This document shows, piece by piece, positions 42,378-50,722 of a stretch of DNA of 64,000 nt. Numbering within the stretch: position 1 is the first letter of the stretch; each line of letters opens with the position of its first letter. Both the position numbers and the translations under genes were made by a program. Under the pieces are notes generated by a model. The model was given only the letters and a program-made list of their open reading frames with translations, searched no databases and was not told the origin of the DNA. The stretch is taken from the NCBI RefSeq assembly GCF_018334155.1, contig NZ_JAGXTP010000002.1:372001-436000 (forward strand). The letters are read 5' to 3'. This DNA comes from Devosia litorisediminis. Its GTDB lineage: Bacteria > Pseudomonadota > Alphaproteobacteria > Rhizobiales > Devosiaceae.

Positions 42378-43379
42378 ATGCGGGCCATTTCCTGCGCCGC
42401 GCCGGGTGAACTGGCATTGGTCGATATTGCAGCGCCGGCGCTCAAGCCCGGCTGGGTGCGGGTGGGCATTCGCCATATCGGCATTTGCGGCACCGACTAT
42501 CATATCTTCGAGGGCAAGCACCCTTTCCTGCAATATCCCATCATCATGGGCCATGAGCTGTCCGGCGTCGTGCTCGACGCCAATGGCGCGGCCAGCCTGA
42601 GCGATGGCGACGCGGTGGTGATCAACCCCTATCTGCCCTGCTACCAGTGCCCCGCCTGCACCGAAGGCAAGACCAATTGCTGCGAGAGCCTGACGGTGAT
42701 CGGCGTGCATGGCGATGGCGGCATGGCCGAAGAGATCGTCATCCCCGAGGCCAATCTTTACCCCGCCAAGGGGCTCAGCCTGCGCGATGCGGCCATGGTG
42801 GAATTCCTCGCCATTGGCGCGCACGCGGTGCGGCGTACCGAGCTCAAGCCGGGCTGGCGCGTGCTGGTGGTGGGCGGCGGTCCCATCGGACTGGGCGTGG
42901 CGTTTTTTGCCCGCATTGCCGGCGCTGAGGTGACCATTCTGGACGCTGCGGCCGACAAGCTGGACGTGGCGCGCGATTTCGGCTTTGGCGCAGTAGCGCT
43001 CGACGCTCGTGATAGCGCGGAGTTCAAGACGCGCATGGCGACCGGTTTTGATGCCGTGTTTGACGCCACCGGCGCCATCCCCGCCATGAACCAGGCGGTC
43101 GGTTATTGCCGCAATGGTGGCGCGCTGACGCTGGTCGGCGTGGTCAAGGGTACACTGGCCTGGGAAGACCCCGAAATTCACAAGCGCGAACTGACCATCC
43201 GCGCCTCGCGCAATGCCACGCGGGAAGATTTCGACCATGTCATGACCCACATCGCCAATGGTAACGTGCCCACTGACAGGCTTGCCACGCACGCCACCAG
43301 CTTTGATGATGTGCCCGCCAATATGCCGAAATGGGCCCATGACCGATCCGGGCTGATCAAGGCCATCATCACGCTCTAG
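42378..43379 (+). CDS. Zinc-dependent alcohol dehydrogenase family protein
   Basis: A 333-residue medium-chain dehydrogenase. Catalytic zinc ligands are Cys in ICGTDYH and His-Glu in MGHELSGVV. Structural zinc Cys residues are in CYQCPACTEGKTNCC. The Rossmann motif is VVGGGPIGLG near residue 165. The layout matches sugar or sugar-acid dehydrogenases such as L-galactonate 5-dehydrogenase or threonine dehydrogenase relatives. It may be the sugar dehydrogenase missing from the deoxy-sugar locus, but it lies 5 kb away from it. A terminator-like hairpin covers its ribosome-binding site. Confidence 0.9.
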   Translation: MRAISCAAPGELALVDIAAPALKPGWVRVGIRHIGICGTDYHIFEGKHPFLQYPIIMGHELSGVVLDANGAASLSDGDAVVINPYLPCYQCPACTEGKTNCCESLTVIGVHGDGGMAEEIVIPEANLYPAKGLSLRDAAMVEFLAIGAHAVRRTELKPGWRVLVVGGGPIGLGVAFFARIAGAEVTILDAAADKLDVARDFGFGAVALDARDSAEFKTRMATGFDAVFDATGAIPAMNQAVGYCRNGGALTLVGVVKGTLAWEDPEIHKRELTIRASRNATREDFDHVMTHIANGNVPTDRLATHATSFDDVPANMPKWAHDRSGLIKAIITL

Positions 43380-43387
43380 GAGGCCCC

Positions 43388-43930
43388 ATGCGCAACGCTC
43401 AGGACGTCATCGATTTCTGGTTTGTCCGCCATGGCAGCGACGACTGGTTTGGCGGCAAGGCCGAGTTTGACGCGGCGCTGGCCGCCGAGTTCGCCGAAAC
43501 CCACGCCGCCGTGGCGCGGGCCGAGGCCTGGCAGTGGCGCGCAACGTCTGATGGGCGGCTGGCCGAGATCATCGTGCTCGATCAGTTTTCCCGTCAATTG
43601 CACCGTGGTTCAGCTCAGGCCTTCGCACAGGACAAGATGGCCGTGGCGCTGGCCCAGGAGGCGATTGCTGCCGGGGCCGATCAGGGGCTCGATCAGGACC
43701 ATGCCATGTTCCTCTACATGCCCTTCATGCACGCCGAGTCGCTGGTGCTGCAGGAGGAGGGCGTCAAGCTGTTCGCCAGCTTCAGCGAGAATCTGCAGAA
43801 ATTCATGACCGGCCACCGCGATACCATCGCCCGCTTTGGCCGCTTCCCGTTCCGCAACAAGGCGCTGGGGCGCACCAGCACGCCTGAGGAACAAGCCTAT
43901 ATGGCAGAGCAGGGTGATCGGGTTTACTGA
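43388..43930 (+). CDS. DUF924 family protein
   Basis: A 180-residue helical protein. The family block IIVLDQFSRQLHRGSAQAFAQD is present, as are the N-terminal VIDFWFVRHGSDDWFGG and the HAESLVLQEEGVKLF region, all typical of DUF924, a TPR-like helical fold of unknown function. It starts eight bases after the zinc dehydrogenase gene, behind AGGAGG, so the two are cotranscribed. It ends 12 bases before the convergent kinase gene. Confidence 0.9.
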   Translation: MRNAQDVIDFWFVRHGSDDWFGGKAEFDAALAAEFAETHAAVARAEAWQWRATSDGRLAEIIVLDQFSRQLHRGSAQAFAQDKMAVALAQEAIAAGADQGLDQDHAMFLYMPFMHAESLVLQEEGVKLFASFSENLQKFMTGHRDTIARFGRFPFRNKALGRTSTPEEQAYMAEQGDRVY

Positions 43931-43942
43931 GACGCTCAGCCC

Positions 43943-44857
43943 CTAGAGCGACACCAGCTTGGGATCAACCAGCGCGCCTTTCTGGCCGATGACGATGCCC
44001 GCGACGCGGTGGGCCGCTTCGGCAGCTTCGCGCAGCGATTTGCCGGCCAGGCGCGCCGAGAGATAGGCGCCATTGAAGCTGTCGCCAGCGCCCGTGGCAT
44101 CGACCACGCTTTTGGCGGTTGGCGGCGCGACACGGACGCGCTCATGGGCGGTGGCGATCAGCGCTTCGCCCGCACCATCCTTGACCACCACTTCTTCCAC
44201 ACCCAGTTCGAGATAGCGGTCTGCCGTCTCGTCGACATTCTTGTCGCCAAACAGCGGCGCTTCGTCGGAATGGGTGGGCAGCACGATATCGCACAGGCTT
44301 GCTGCCGCGGTCAGTACGCCCGCCATCACACGCGGACTGGTCCACAGGGCAGGGCGCAGATTGGTGTCGAAAGCGACCTTGGCGCCATTGTCGCGCGCCC
44401 GCACCACAGCGCCGAGCAGGCGGCCGCGGGCGCGGGGCGCCAGAATGGCGAGCGTGATGCCCGAAACATAGACCATGCTGGCGCCTTCAACGGCCTTGGC
44501 CAGCGCGTCCTTGTCATCGGCCAGCAGCTTGGCAGCGGAGGTGTCGCGCCAATAGGTGAAGTGGCGATCCCCGTCGGCCTGATGGATCATGTAAAGGCCG
44601 GGACGGCGATCGGGCACGGTGCGAATATGGCTGGTGCCAATGCCATTGGCGTCGAGAAAGGCCTTGATGTCGGAAGAGTATTTGTCAGCTCCCAGCCCGG
44701 TGAAATAGTCGACCGACCAGTCATCGCCGAGCAGGGCACGCATATACCAGGCGGTGTTGAGCGTATCGCCGGCATAGCCGAGGCGATATTGGCGATCCTC
44801 GCCGCCACTCATTTCGATCATGCATTCACCGATGCTGACGAAGCGATGCTGTACCAA
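43943..44857 (-). CDS. kdgK: PfkB-family sugar kinase, probable 2-keto-3-deoxygluconate kinase
   Basis: A 304-residue carbohydrate kinase. The N-terminus reads RFVSIGECMIEMSG, as in KDG kinases, with the substrate region GYAGDTLNTAWYM. The C-terminal PfkB signature VVDATGAGDSFNGAYL holds the catalytic Asp and anion hole. TTG 44857 follows AAGGAGGGCAAGG; other in-frame starts upstream would add unrelated residues. It diverges from a mannitol/fructuronate-type dehydrogenase, and the pairing fits hexuronate breakdown (fructuronate to mannonate to KDG to KDPG), though mannonate dehydratase is not in the window. Confidence 0.85.
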   Translation of the reverse strand: MVQHRFVSIGECMIEMSGGEDRQYRLGYAGDTLNTAWYMRALLGDDWSVDYFTGLGADKYSSDIKAFLDANGIGTSHIRTVPDRRPGLYMIHQADGDRHFTYWRDTSAAKLLADDKDALAKAVEGASMVYVSGITLAILAPRARGRLLGAVVRARDNGAKVAFDTNLRPALWTSPRVMAGVLTAAASLCDIVLPTHSDEAPLFGDKNVDETADRYLELGVEEVVVKDGAGEALIATAHERVRVAPPTAKSVVDATGAGDSFNGAYLSARLAGKSLREAAEAAHRVAGIVIGQKGALVDPKLVSL

Positions 44858-44982
44858 GCCCTTGCCCTCCTTGCGTGTGTCAGGCTTATGCCGGTAAAGC
44901 CCATTTGCCTGCAAGTCACTATCTTCCATACAAGATCAGAAGGCACTATGGTGCCGCCAAATTTGTTTCGCCGGAGATTTCC

Positions 44983-46452
44983 ATGTCGCGTCTGAGCGCC
45001 AAGACCCTCAACAGCATTCCCGCCGGGGTGGCTGTGCCCAATTACGATCGCAGCACACTCACTCCCGGCATTGTGCATCTGGGCATTGGCGCCTTTCACC
45101 GCGCCCATATGGCGGTCTATGTCGATGATCTGCTCAAGGACCATCCCGATTGGGCCATTGTCGGCGCCAGCCTGCGCCGCCCCGATACCAAGGATGCGCT
45201 TGAACCCCAGGACGGCCTCTACACCATTGCGGTGCGCGACGCCCAGGGCACCCATCCCCGCGTCATCGGCTCGATCCTGAACGTGCTCGACGCCAACACC
45301 CAGCGCGAAGAATTGCTGGCGCTGATGGCGGATCCAAAAATCCGCATTGTGTCGCTGACCGTCACCGAAAAGGGCTATTGCCACGATCCGGCAACGGGCG
45401 AGCTCGATGAACGCCACTCCGATATTGCCCACGACCTGGCCAACCCGACCGCGCCGAAATCCGCACCGGGCATGCTGGTCGAAGCGCTGGCCCGCCGCCA
45501 TGCCGCTGGCGTGCCGCCCTTTGCGGTGATGAGCTGCGATAATCTGCCATCGAACGGCGAGACGGTGCAGCGCATCGTCACCCGCTTTGCCAGCCTGCGC
45601 GATGTGATGCTGGGCGACTGGGTCATGCAGAACGTCGCCTTCCCCGGCACCATGGTGGACCGCATCGTGCCCTCCACCACCGATGCTGATCGCGATACCA
45701 TTGCCGGTCTTATCGGGGCTGACGACGCCTGGCCGATCATGACCGAGCCCTTCACCCAATGGGTGATTGAGGACAAGTTCCCCCAGGGCCGTCCACCGTT
45801 TGAAACGGTCGGCGCGCAGCTGGTTGAGGATGTCGAGCCCTTCGAGCGCATGAAGCTGCGCATGCTCAATGGCAGCCACTCGACAATCGCCTATCTCGGC
45901 TATCTGGCGGGCCATGAATATGTATCGCAGGCCATTGCCGATCCCGCCTTCCACAAGCTGATCCACGGTCTGATGACCGAGGAAGCCATGCCAACGCTGG
46001 ACATGCCCGGCACCGATCTGGGCGCCTATCGTGACCAGCTGCTGGCGCGCTTCGCCAATCCGGCCCTGCAGCACCGCACCTGGCAGATCGCCATGGATGG
46101 CAGCCAGAAATTGCCGCAGCGCCTGCTCGGCACCATTCGCGATCGGCTGGCGGCCGATCAGCCCTTCGAGCGGCTGGCGCTCGGTGTGGCCGCCTGGATG
46201 CGCTATGTCGTGGGCATTGACGAAAAGGGCGAGAACATCGACGTGCGCGATCCGCTCGCCATGCGCATGATGGCCATTGCCGCCGAAGCCGGCGACGATG
46301 CCGAAGCGCTCTATGTCGGGCTGGTGGCGCTCAATGAAGTGTTTGGTACCGATCTGGCCGACAACCAAGCCTTTGGCGATGCTGTCGTTACCCATCTCGA
46401 AGCCCTGTTCGATGATGGCGTGGTCGAGACGATCAAGGCTGTTGTGGGTTAG
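44983..46452 (+). CDS. Mannitol dehydrogenase family protein (mannitol/fructuronate reductase type)
   Basis: A 489-residue polyol or uronate dehydrogenase. The N-terminal NAD motif is VHLGIGAFHRAHMAVYVDDL. The catalytic Lys-Asn-His set of the family lies in MKLRMLNGSHSTIAYLGYL near residue 290. A C-terminal helical domain follows. Family members include mannitol 2-dehydrogenase, fructuronate reductase (UxuB) and tagaturonate reductase, and the sequence alone does not decide between them. GGAG precedes ATG 44983. The divergent KDG-kinase-like gene favours the uronate reading. A GC-rich palindromic repeat begins two bases after its stop. Confidence 0.88.
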   Translation: MSRLSAKTLNSIPAGVAVPNYDRSTLTPGIVHLGIGAFHRAHMAVYVDDLLKDHPDWAIVGASLRRPDTKDALEPQDGLYTIAVRDAQGTHPRVIGSILNVLDANTQREELLALMADPKIRIVSLTVTEKGYCHDPATGELDERHSDIAHDLANPTAPKSAPGMLVEALARRHAAGVPPFAVMSCDNLPSNGETVQRIVTRFASLRDVMLGDWVMQNVAFPGTMVDRIVPSTTDADRDTIAGLIGADDAWPIMTEPFTQWVIEDKFPQGRPPFETVGAQLVEDVEPFERMKLRMLNGSHSTIAYLGYLAGHEYVSQAIADPAFHKLIHGLMTEEAMPTLDMPGTDLGAYRDQLLARFANPALQHRTWQIAMDGSQKLPQRLLGTIRDRLAADQPFERLALGVAAWMRYVVGIDEKGENIDVRDPLAMRMMAIAAEAGDDAEALYVGLVALNEVFGTDLADNQAFGDAVVTHLEALFDDGVVETIKAVVG

Positions 46453-46453
46453 G

Positions 46454-46566
46454 CACCCCACCCAGCCTCCCCCTGAAGGGGGAGGAGTCAGTTTGGTGTT
46501 TGGTGTGAGACAGCGCCCATGAGTGGAGCGGCCCCTCCCCCTCTCAGGGGGAGGTTGGGTGGGGGC
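46454..46566. repeat. GC-rich palindromic repeat element (113 bp)
   Basis: A left arm at 46454-46476 and a right arm at 46544-46566 are inverted copies with two mismatches in 23 bases. Each arm also carries its own small hairpin (CCTCCCCCTGAAGGGGGAGG and CCTCCCCCTCTCAGGGGGAGG type). It fills the gap between two convergent genes, so it may also act as a terminator. Related sequence occurs at 30561-30600 and 63926-63957. Confidence 0.75.
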
Positions 46567-46573
46567 TCCCCCC

Positions 46574-47728
46574 TTAGACCCGGCCTTCCATGGCCCGATC
46601 AAAGATCTCCAGCGCCAGTTCCTTTGTCAGCTTGATCGGATTGCCGCCAGCCGTCGGATCGACAATGGCCATGTCCCCGATCAGCTCGCGCCTGGCGCTG
46701 TCGACGTTGAACTCGGCCAGCGTATGCGGCACGTCCAGGCGCAGGCGCAGCCCGATCACCGCATGCTGGAAGGCCTCAAAGGTTGGTGACAGCCCCAGAT
46801 AACCGGCCAGTCGGCCGATGCGCGCTTCAATCGCGGCTTTGTTGACGATCAGCACATAGGGCATGAATACCGCATTGGTCATGCCGTGATGGGTATCATA
46901 GAGCGCGCCGACTGGATGGCTGAGCGCGTGAATGGCGCCGAGCCCCTTCTGGAAGGCGGTGGCGCCCATGGCCGCCGCGCTCATCATGTGACCGCGCGCC
47001 ACAAGATCACTGGGATTGGCCACCACCTTGGGCAGGTTCTCCAGCACCAGCCGAATGCCTTCGACGGCAATGCCATCGGCCATCGGGTGATAGCCGGGCG
47101 CGCAATAGGCTTCCAGGCAATGCGCCAGCGCATCCATGCCGGTACCGATGGTGATAAAGGCGGGCATGCCAACGGTAAGTTCGGGGTCGGCGATCACAAC
47201 CTTGGGCATCATCAGCGGGTGGAAGATCACTTTTTTGGTGTGCGTGGTCTCGTCGGTAATCACCCCGGCGCGACCGACTTCCGAACCGGTGCCCGCAGTG
47301 GTCGGCACGGCAATGATGGGCAGGATGCCGGCGGGGTCCGCGCGGGTCCACCAGTCACCAATATCCTCGAAGTCCCACATTGGCCGGGTCTGCCCCGCCA
47401 TGAAGGCGATGACCTTGGCCGCATCAAGCCCCGAGCCGCCGCCAAAGGCGATGACGCCATCATGGCCGCCCTCGCGCAATTGCTTGATGCCCGCCTCGAC
47501 ATTGGCCGAGATCGGATTGGGTTTGACGTCAGCAAACACGCCCACCGGCATGCCCGCATCCTTGAGCAGGGCGATGGTGTTCTGCGTGACCGGCAGATTG
47601 ACCAGCCCCGCATCGGTCACCAGCAAGGGCTTGGTTATCCCGGCTTCCTTGAGGATCTCGGGTAGCTCGGCAATGCGGCCAGGGCCGAACTTGATCGCGG
47701 TGGGGAAATTCCAGTTGGCTTTGGTCAT
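46574..47728 (-). CDS. Iron-containing alcohol dehydrogenase
   Basis: A 384-residue group III alcohol dehydrogenase. The NAD region is GGGSGLDAAKVIAFM. Iron ligands are visible in GMDALAHCLEAY (Asp and first His) and GAIHALSHPVGALYDTHHGMTNAV (two further His). It is the last gene of the minus-strand operon that contains glutamine-synthetase-like, permease, aldehyde dehydrogenase and hydrolase genes, five bases after the aldehyde dehydrogenase gene. It probably oxidises an alcohol group to the aldehyde that its neighbour then oxidises. Confidence 0.94.
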   Translation of the reverse strand: MTKANWNFPTAIKFGPGRIAELPEILKEAGITKPLLVTDAGLVNLPVTQNTIALLKDAGMPVGVFADVKPNPISANVEAGIKQLREGGHDGVIAFGGGSGLDAAKVIAFMAGQTRPMWDFEDIGDWWTRADPAGILPIIAVPTTAGTGSEVGRAGVITDETTHTKKVIFHPLMMPKVVIADPELTVGMPAFITIGTGMDALAHCLEAYCAPGYHPMADGIAVEGIRLVLENLPKVVANPSDLVARGHMMSAAAMGATAFQKGLGAIHALSHPVGALYDTHHGMTNAVFMPYVLIVNKAAIEARIGRLAGYLGLSPTFEAFQHAVIGLRLRLDVPHTLAEFNVDSARRELIGDMAIVDPTAGGNPIKLTKELALEIFDRAMEGRV

Positions 47729-47733
47729 GTCGA

Positions 47734-49116
47734 TTACACCCGCTTCAAGTGGTAGGATTTTGGCTGGGTCAGATTGGCGTAGCCGATTTCGCTCAGGCTG
47801 CCGCCCTTGCCGGTGTCCTTGACCCCGGTCCAGACCAGGCCCGGATCAAGATAGTCACAGCGATTGGCAAACACGGTGCCGGTTTCAATGCGGCTGCCCA
47901 GTTGCGCCGCGGCGTCCAGATCATTGGTCCAGATCGAGGCGGTCAGCCCATAGGGGCTGTCATTCATCAGCGCGATGGCTTCGGCGTCATCGGCCACCTT
48001 CATGATCCCCACCACCGGGCCAAAGCTCTCCTCGCGCATCACGCTCATCTGGTGATTGACCCCGGTCAGCACCTCCGGCGTCAGATAGGGCGAGCCGGGT
48101 ACGTCCAGCTTGTGGCGGGTATTGAGCCGCGCCACCGCGCCGCCGCGTTCGGCCTCTTCGGTCTGCTGGCGCACATGATCGGCAAAGCTGCCGCGCGCCA
48201 TCGGCCCCACCATGGTGTCGGCCTCGAACGGATTGCCCAGCGTCCAGCCGCTGGCGGCTTCTACGAACTCATCGACAAAACGGTCATAGACATCGCCATG
48301 CACATAGATGCGCTCAATGCCGCAACAGCTCTGGCCAGAGTTGAAGAATGACCCATCGACCAGGCTTTCAACAGCATGCTCGATCTTGGCGTCGGCCCGC
48401 ACATAGGCAGGGTCCTTGCCGCCCAGCTCCAGCCCCAGCGTGGCGAAGGTGCCCGCCGCAGCCTTTTCGATGCGACGACCGCCCTCAACCGAGCCGGTGA
48501 AATTGATGTGGTCGATCTGCCCCGAGCCGATCAGCGTCTCGGTATCGGCATGACCCATCACCAGATTCTGGAACAGCCCGGCGGGCAGCCCCGCCTGCTC
48601 GGCGGCCAGCGCGAAACGCTCGCCGGCCAACAGGGTCTGGCTGGCATGCTTGAGGATGACCGCATTGCCCGCGACCAGCGCGGGCACGATGGAATTGACC
48701 GCCGTCAGGAACGGGTAGTTCCACGGCGCAATCACCAGCACGATACCCAGCGCTTCGCGGGTAATGTAGCGGGTGAAATTATCCTTTTGCGGCAGCGCAA
48801 TTGGCGCCAAGGCGCTGTCGGCCAGCCCGATCATGTAGCGCGCGCGCTCTTCAACGCCGCCCTTTTCGCCGCCATAGCGGACCGGTCGGCCCATCTGCCA
48901 GGCGAGTTCGGGCACAATCTCGTCATTCATCAGCAGCAGCGCGTCGACCAAATGGCTGACGATCTTCTGGCGCTCGGCCAGGGTGGTTTCACCCCAGGCC
49001 CGCCGCGCCATCTGCGCGCGAATGACCGCGGTTTCAATGTCGACGCCGCTGGCCAGTGGCCGCTCGGCATAGACGCTGCCATCTACCGGCGAGATGATTT
49101 TTACGGTGTCAGTCAT
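47734..49116 (-). CDS. Aldehyde dehydrogenase
   Basis: A 460-residue NAD(P)-dependent aldehyde dehydrogenase. The oxyanion Asn is in VIAPWNYPFLTAVN, the catalytic Glu in LGLELGGKDPAYV, and the catalytic Cys in FFNSGQSCCGIERIYV near residue 262. In the gamma-glutamyl route suggested for this operon it would oxidise a gamma-glutamyl-aminoaldehyde to the acid, like PuuC. The iron alcohol dehydrogenase gene follows after five bases. A 190-base gap with a palindromic repeat separates it from the synthetase gene upstream. Confidence 0.95.
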   Translation of the reverse strand: MTDTVKIISPVDGSVYAERPLASGVDIETAVIRAQMARRAWGETTLAERQKIVSHLVDALLLMNDEIVPELAWQMGRPVRYGGEKGGVEERARYMIGLADSALAPIALPQKDNFTRYITREALGIVLVIAPWNYPFLTAVNSIVPALVAGNAVILKHASQTLLAGERFALAAEQAGLPAGLFQNLVMGHADTETLIGSGQIDHINFTGSVEGGRRIEKAAAGTFATLGLELGGKDPAYVRADAKIEHAVESLVDGSFFNSGQSCCGIERIYVHGDVYDRFVDEFVEAASGWTLGNPFEADTMVGPMARGSFADHVRQQTEEAERGGAVARLNTRHKLDVPGSPYLTPEVLTGVNHQMSVMREESFGPVVGIMKVADDAEAIALMNDSPYGLTASIWTNDLDAAAQLGSRIETGTVFANRCDYLDPGLVWTGVKDTGKGGSLSEIGYANLTQPKSYHLKRV

Positions 49117-49143
49117 GTGTTCCGAACTCGTTCAACCCACAGT

Positions 49144-49268
49144 GTCATCCCGGCCCTGAGCCGGGATACATCCTGGAATTTCTGTCTTGCCGCGAGGTGG
49201 TTCGTTCGAGCGACCTTGCGGCGGCGGTGCGATCTCGGGATGGGCACCGGACTCAAGGCCGGGACGAC
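49144..49268. repeat. Palindromic intergenic repeat (125 bp)
   Basis: The left end GTCATCCCGGCCCTGAG (49144-49160) is inverted at the right end (49252-49268) with two mismatches. The left end also forms its own hairpin, ATCCCGGC with GCCGGGAT. Repeats that begin with GTCATCCCGGCC and end in the inverse are widespread between genes in Hyphomicrobiales genomes. This one sits within the operon, between the synthetase and aldehyde dehydrogenase genes, and may affect their relative expression. Confidence 0.75.
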
Positions 49269-49305
49269 ACCGAGTATGATCAGGCTTCTGTGGCAGCAGG
49301 GAGAC

Positions 49306-50667
49306 CTAGCTGCGTTCGAACCCTCTTTTCAACTCCCAGTCGGTCACCCGGCGATCATATTCGAGCTGCTCCCACTCCGCGGTGTGCACATAATGGGCCA
49401 CAACGTTTTCGCCAAAGGCCGATTTGAGCATCTCCGAGCGGCGCAGCCAGTCGGTGGCCTCGCGCAGGGTCTTGGAGATCTCGGGCAATTGCTCGCTGAC
49501 ATAGGCGTCGCCAACAAAGGCGGGTTTCAGCTCCAGCTTTTCCTCAATGCCCTTGATACCCGCAGCGATCAGCGCGGCCATGGCTAGATAGGGATTGAGA
49601 TCAGCCCCGCCCATGCGGCACTCGACGCGGATCGATTTGGAATTCTCGCCACATAGCCGGAACCCGGCGGTGCGATTGTCCGGCGACCAGATCGCCTTGG
49701 TGGGCGCAAACGTGCCGGCCTGGAAGCGCTTGTAGGAATTGATATAGGGCGCCAGAAAATAGGTGATGTCGCGCGCATAGGCCAGTTGCCCGGCCATGAA
49801 GTGCTTCATCAGATCGCTCATGCCGCGATCATCGCTGGAGTCCGGGAACATCGGCTTGCCATCCAGATCGGCCAGCGACATGTGGATATGGCTCGACGAG
49901 CCTGCCAGCTCGTAATGCCATTTGGCCATGAAGGTCACCGACTTTCCCTGAGCATAGGCGATTTCCTTGGTGGCATTTTTCAGCACCACATGGCGGTCGG
50001 CCATGGTCAGGGCGTCACAATATTTGACGTTGATTTCTTCCTGCCCCGGGCCCCATTCGCCCTTGGAGGATTCCACCGGAATACCCGAGGCCTGCAGATG
50101 CTTGCGCAGCGCCCGCATCACCCCTTCTTCCTTGGTGGTCTGGAAGATGTGGTAGTCCTGAATATAGTCGCCCGCCGTCTGCAGCTTGGCGTGACCCTTT
50201 TCGAGCACCGAGCGATAGGTCTCGTCGAACAGGTAGAATTCCAGTTCGGTCGCTGCGTTGGCCGTGTAGCCCATGGCCGCCAGCCGACCCAGCTGCGCCT
50301 TGAGAATGGCGCGCGGGCTGTGCGGGATGGGTTCGTGATGGTGATGATCGCTCAGATCGCACAGCACGATCGCAGTGCCTTCGAGCCAGCTCGCCTTCAT
50401 CAGCGTGGCCAGATCGGGCTTCATCACGAAATCCCCATAGCCCTTGCCCCAATTAGCGGCGGCATAGCCGGGCACCGGCTCCATGTCGATATCGTCGGCC
50501 AGCAGATAGTCGCAGCCATGGGTTTCGTCATTGGCCACTTCGAGGAAGAACTCGGCCTGAAAGCGCTTGCCGATCATGCGGCCCTGCATATCAGGAAAGG
50601 CGACAAGGACGGTGTCGATATTGCCCGCGGCAACGTCCTGTTTGAGGTCGGCCAGTGAATAGCTCAT
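49306..50667 (-). CDS. Glutamine-synthetase-family gamma-glutamylamine ligase (PuuA-like)
   Basis: A 453-residue protein with the glutamine synthetase fold. It has the beta-grasp N-terminal domain (TVLVAFPDMQGRMIGKR), the metal and glutamate site in GPGQEEINVKY, the HIHMSL block (AGSSSHIHMS), and the ATP and ammonium region with ADLNPYLAMAALIAAGIKGI. It lacks the adenylylation Tyr loop of GlnA. Family members join glutamate to putrescine, ethanolamine or other amines. Its neighbours (permease, two dehydrogenases, a deacylase-like hydrolase) support such a catabolic role rather than nitrogen assimilation. Confidence 0.88.
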   Translation of the reverse strand: MSYSLADLKQDVAAGNIDTVLVAFPDMQGRMIGKRFQAEFFLEVANDETHGCDYLLADDIDMEPVPGYAAANWGKGYGDFVMKPDLATLMKASWLEGTAIVLCDLSDHHHHEPIPHSPRAILKAQLGRLAAMGYTANAATELEFYLFDETYRSVLEKGHAKLQTAGDYIQDYHIFQTTKEEGVMRALRKHLQASGIPVESSKGEWGPGQEEINVKYCDALTMADRHVVLKNATKEIAYAQGKSVTFMAKWHYELAGSSSHIHMSLADLDGKPMFPDSSDDRGMSDLMKHFMAGQLAYARDITYFLAPYINSYKRFQAGTFAPTKAIWSPDNRTAGFRLCGENSKSIRVECRMGGADLNPYLAMAALIAAGIKGIEEKLELKPAFVGDAYVSEQLPEISKTLREATDWLRRSEMLKSAFGENVVAHYVHTAEWEQLEYDRRVTDWELKRGFERS

Positions 50668-50722
50668 GCGCTCAGTCTCCCGGATGATGGGGCGCCCGGA
50701 CAGACCGGACGCCCGTTTGGCC

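Noticed and set aside
44818..46602. 594-codon open frame on the minus strand opposite the mannitol-dehydrogenase-type gene
   Set aside because: It is antisense to a gene with intact catalytic motifs, and its composition (His, Gly, Gln, Asp rich) is that of a codon-bias shadow in GC-rich DNA.
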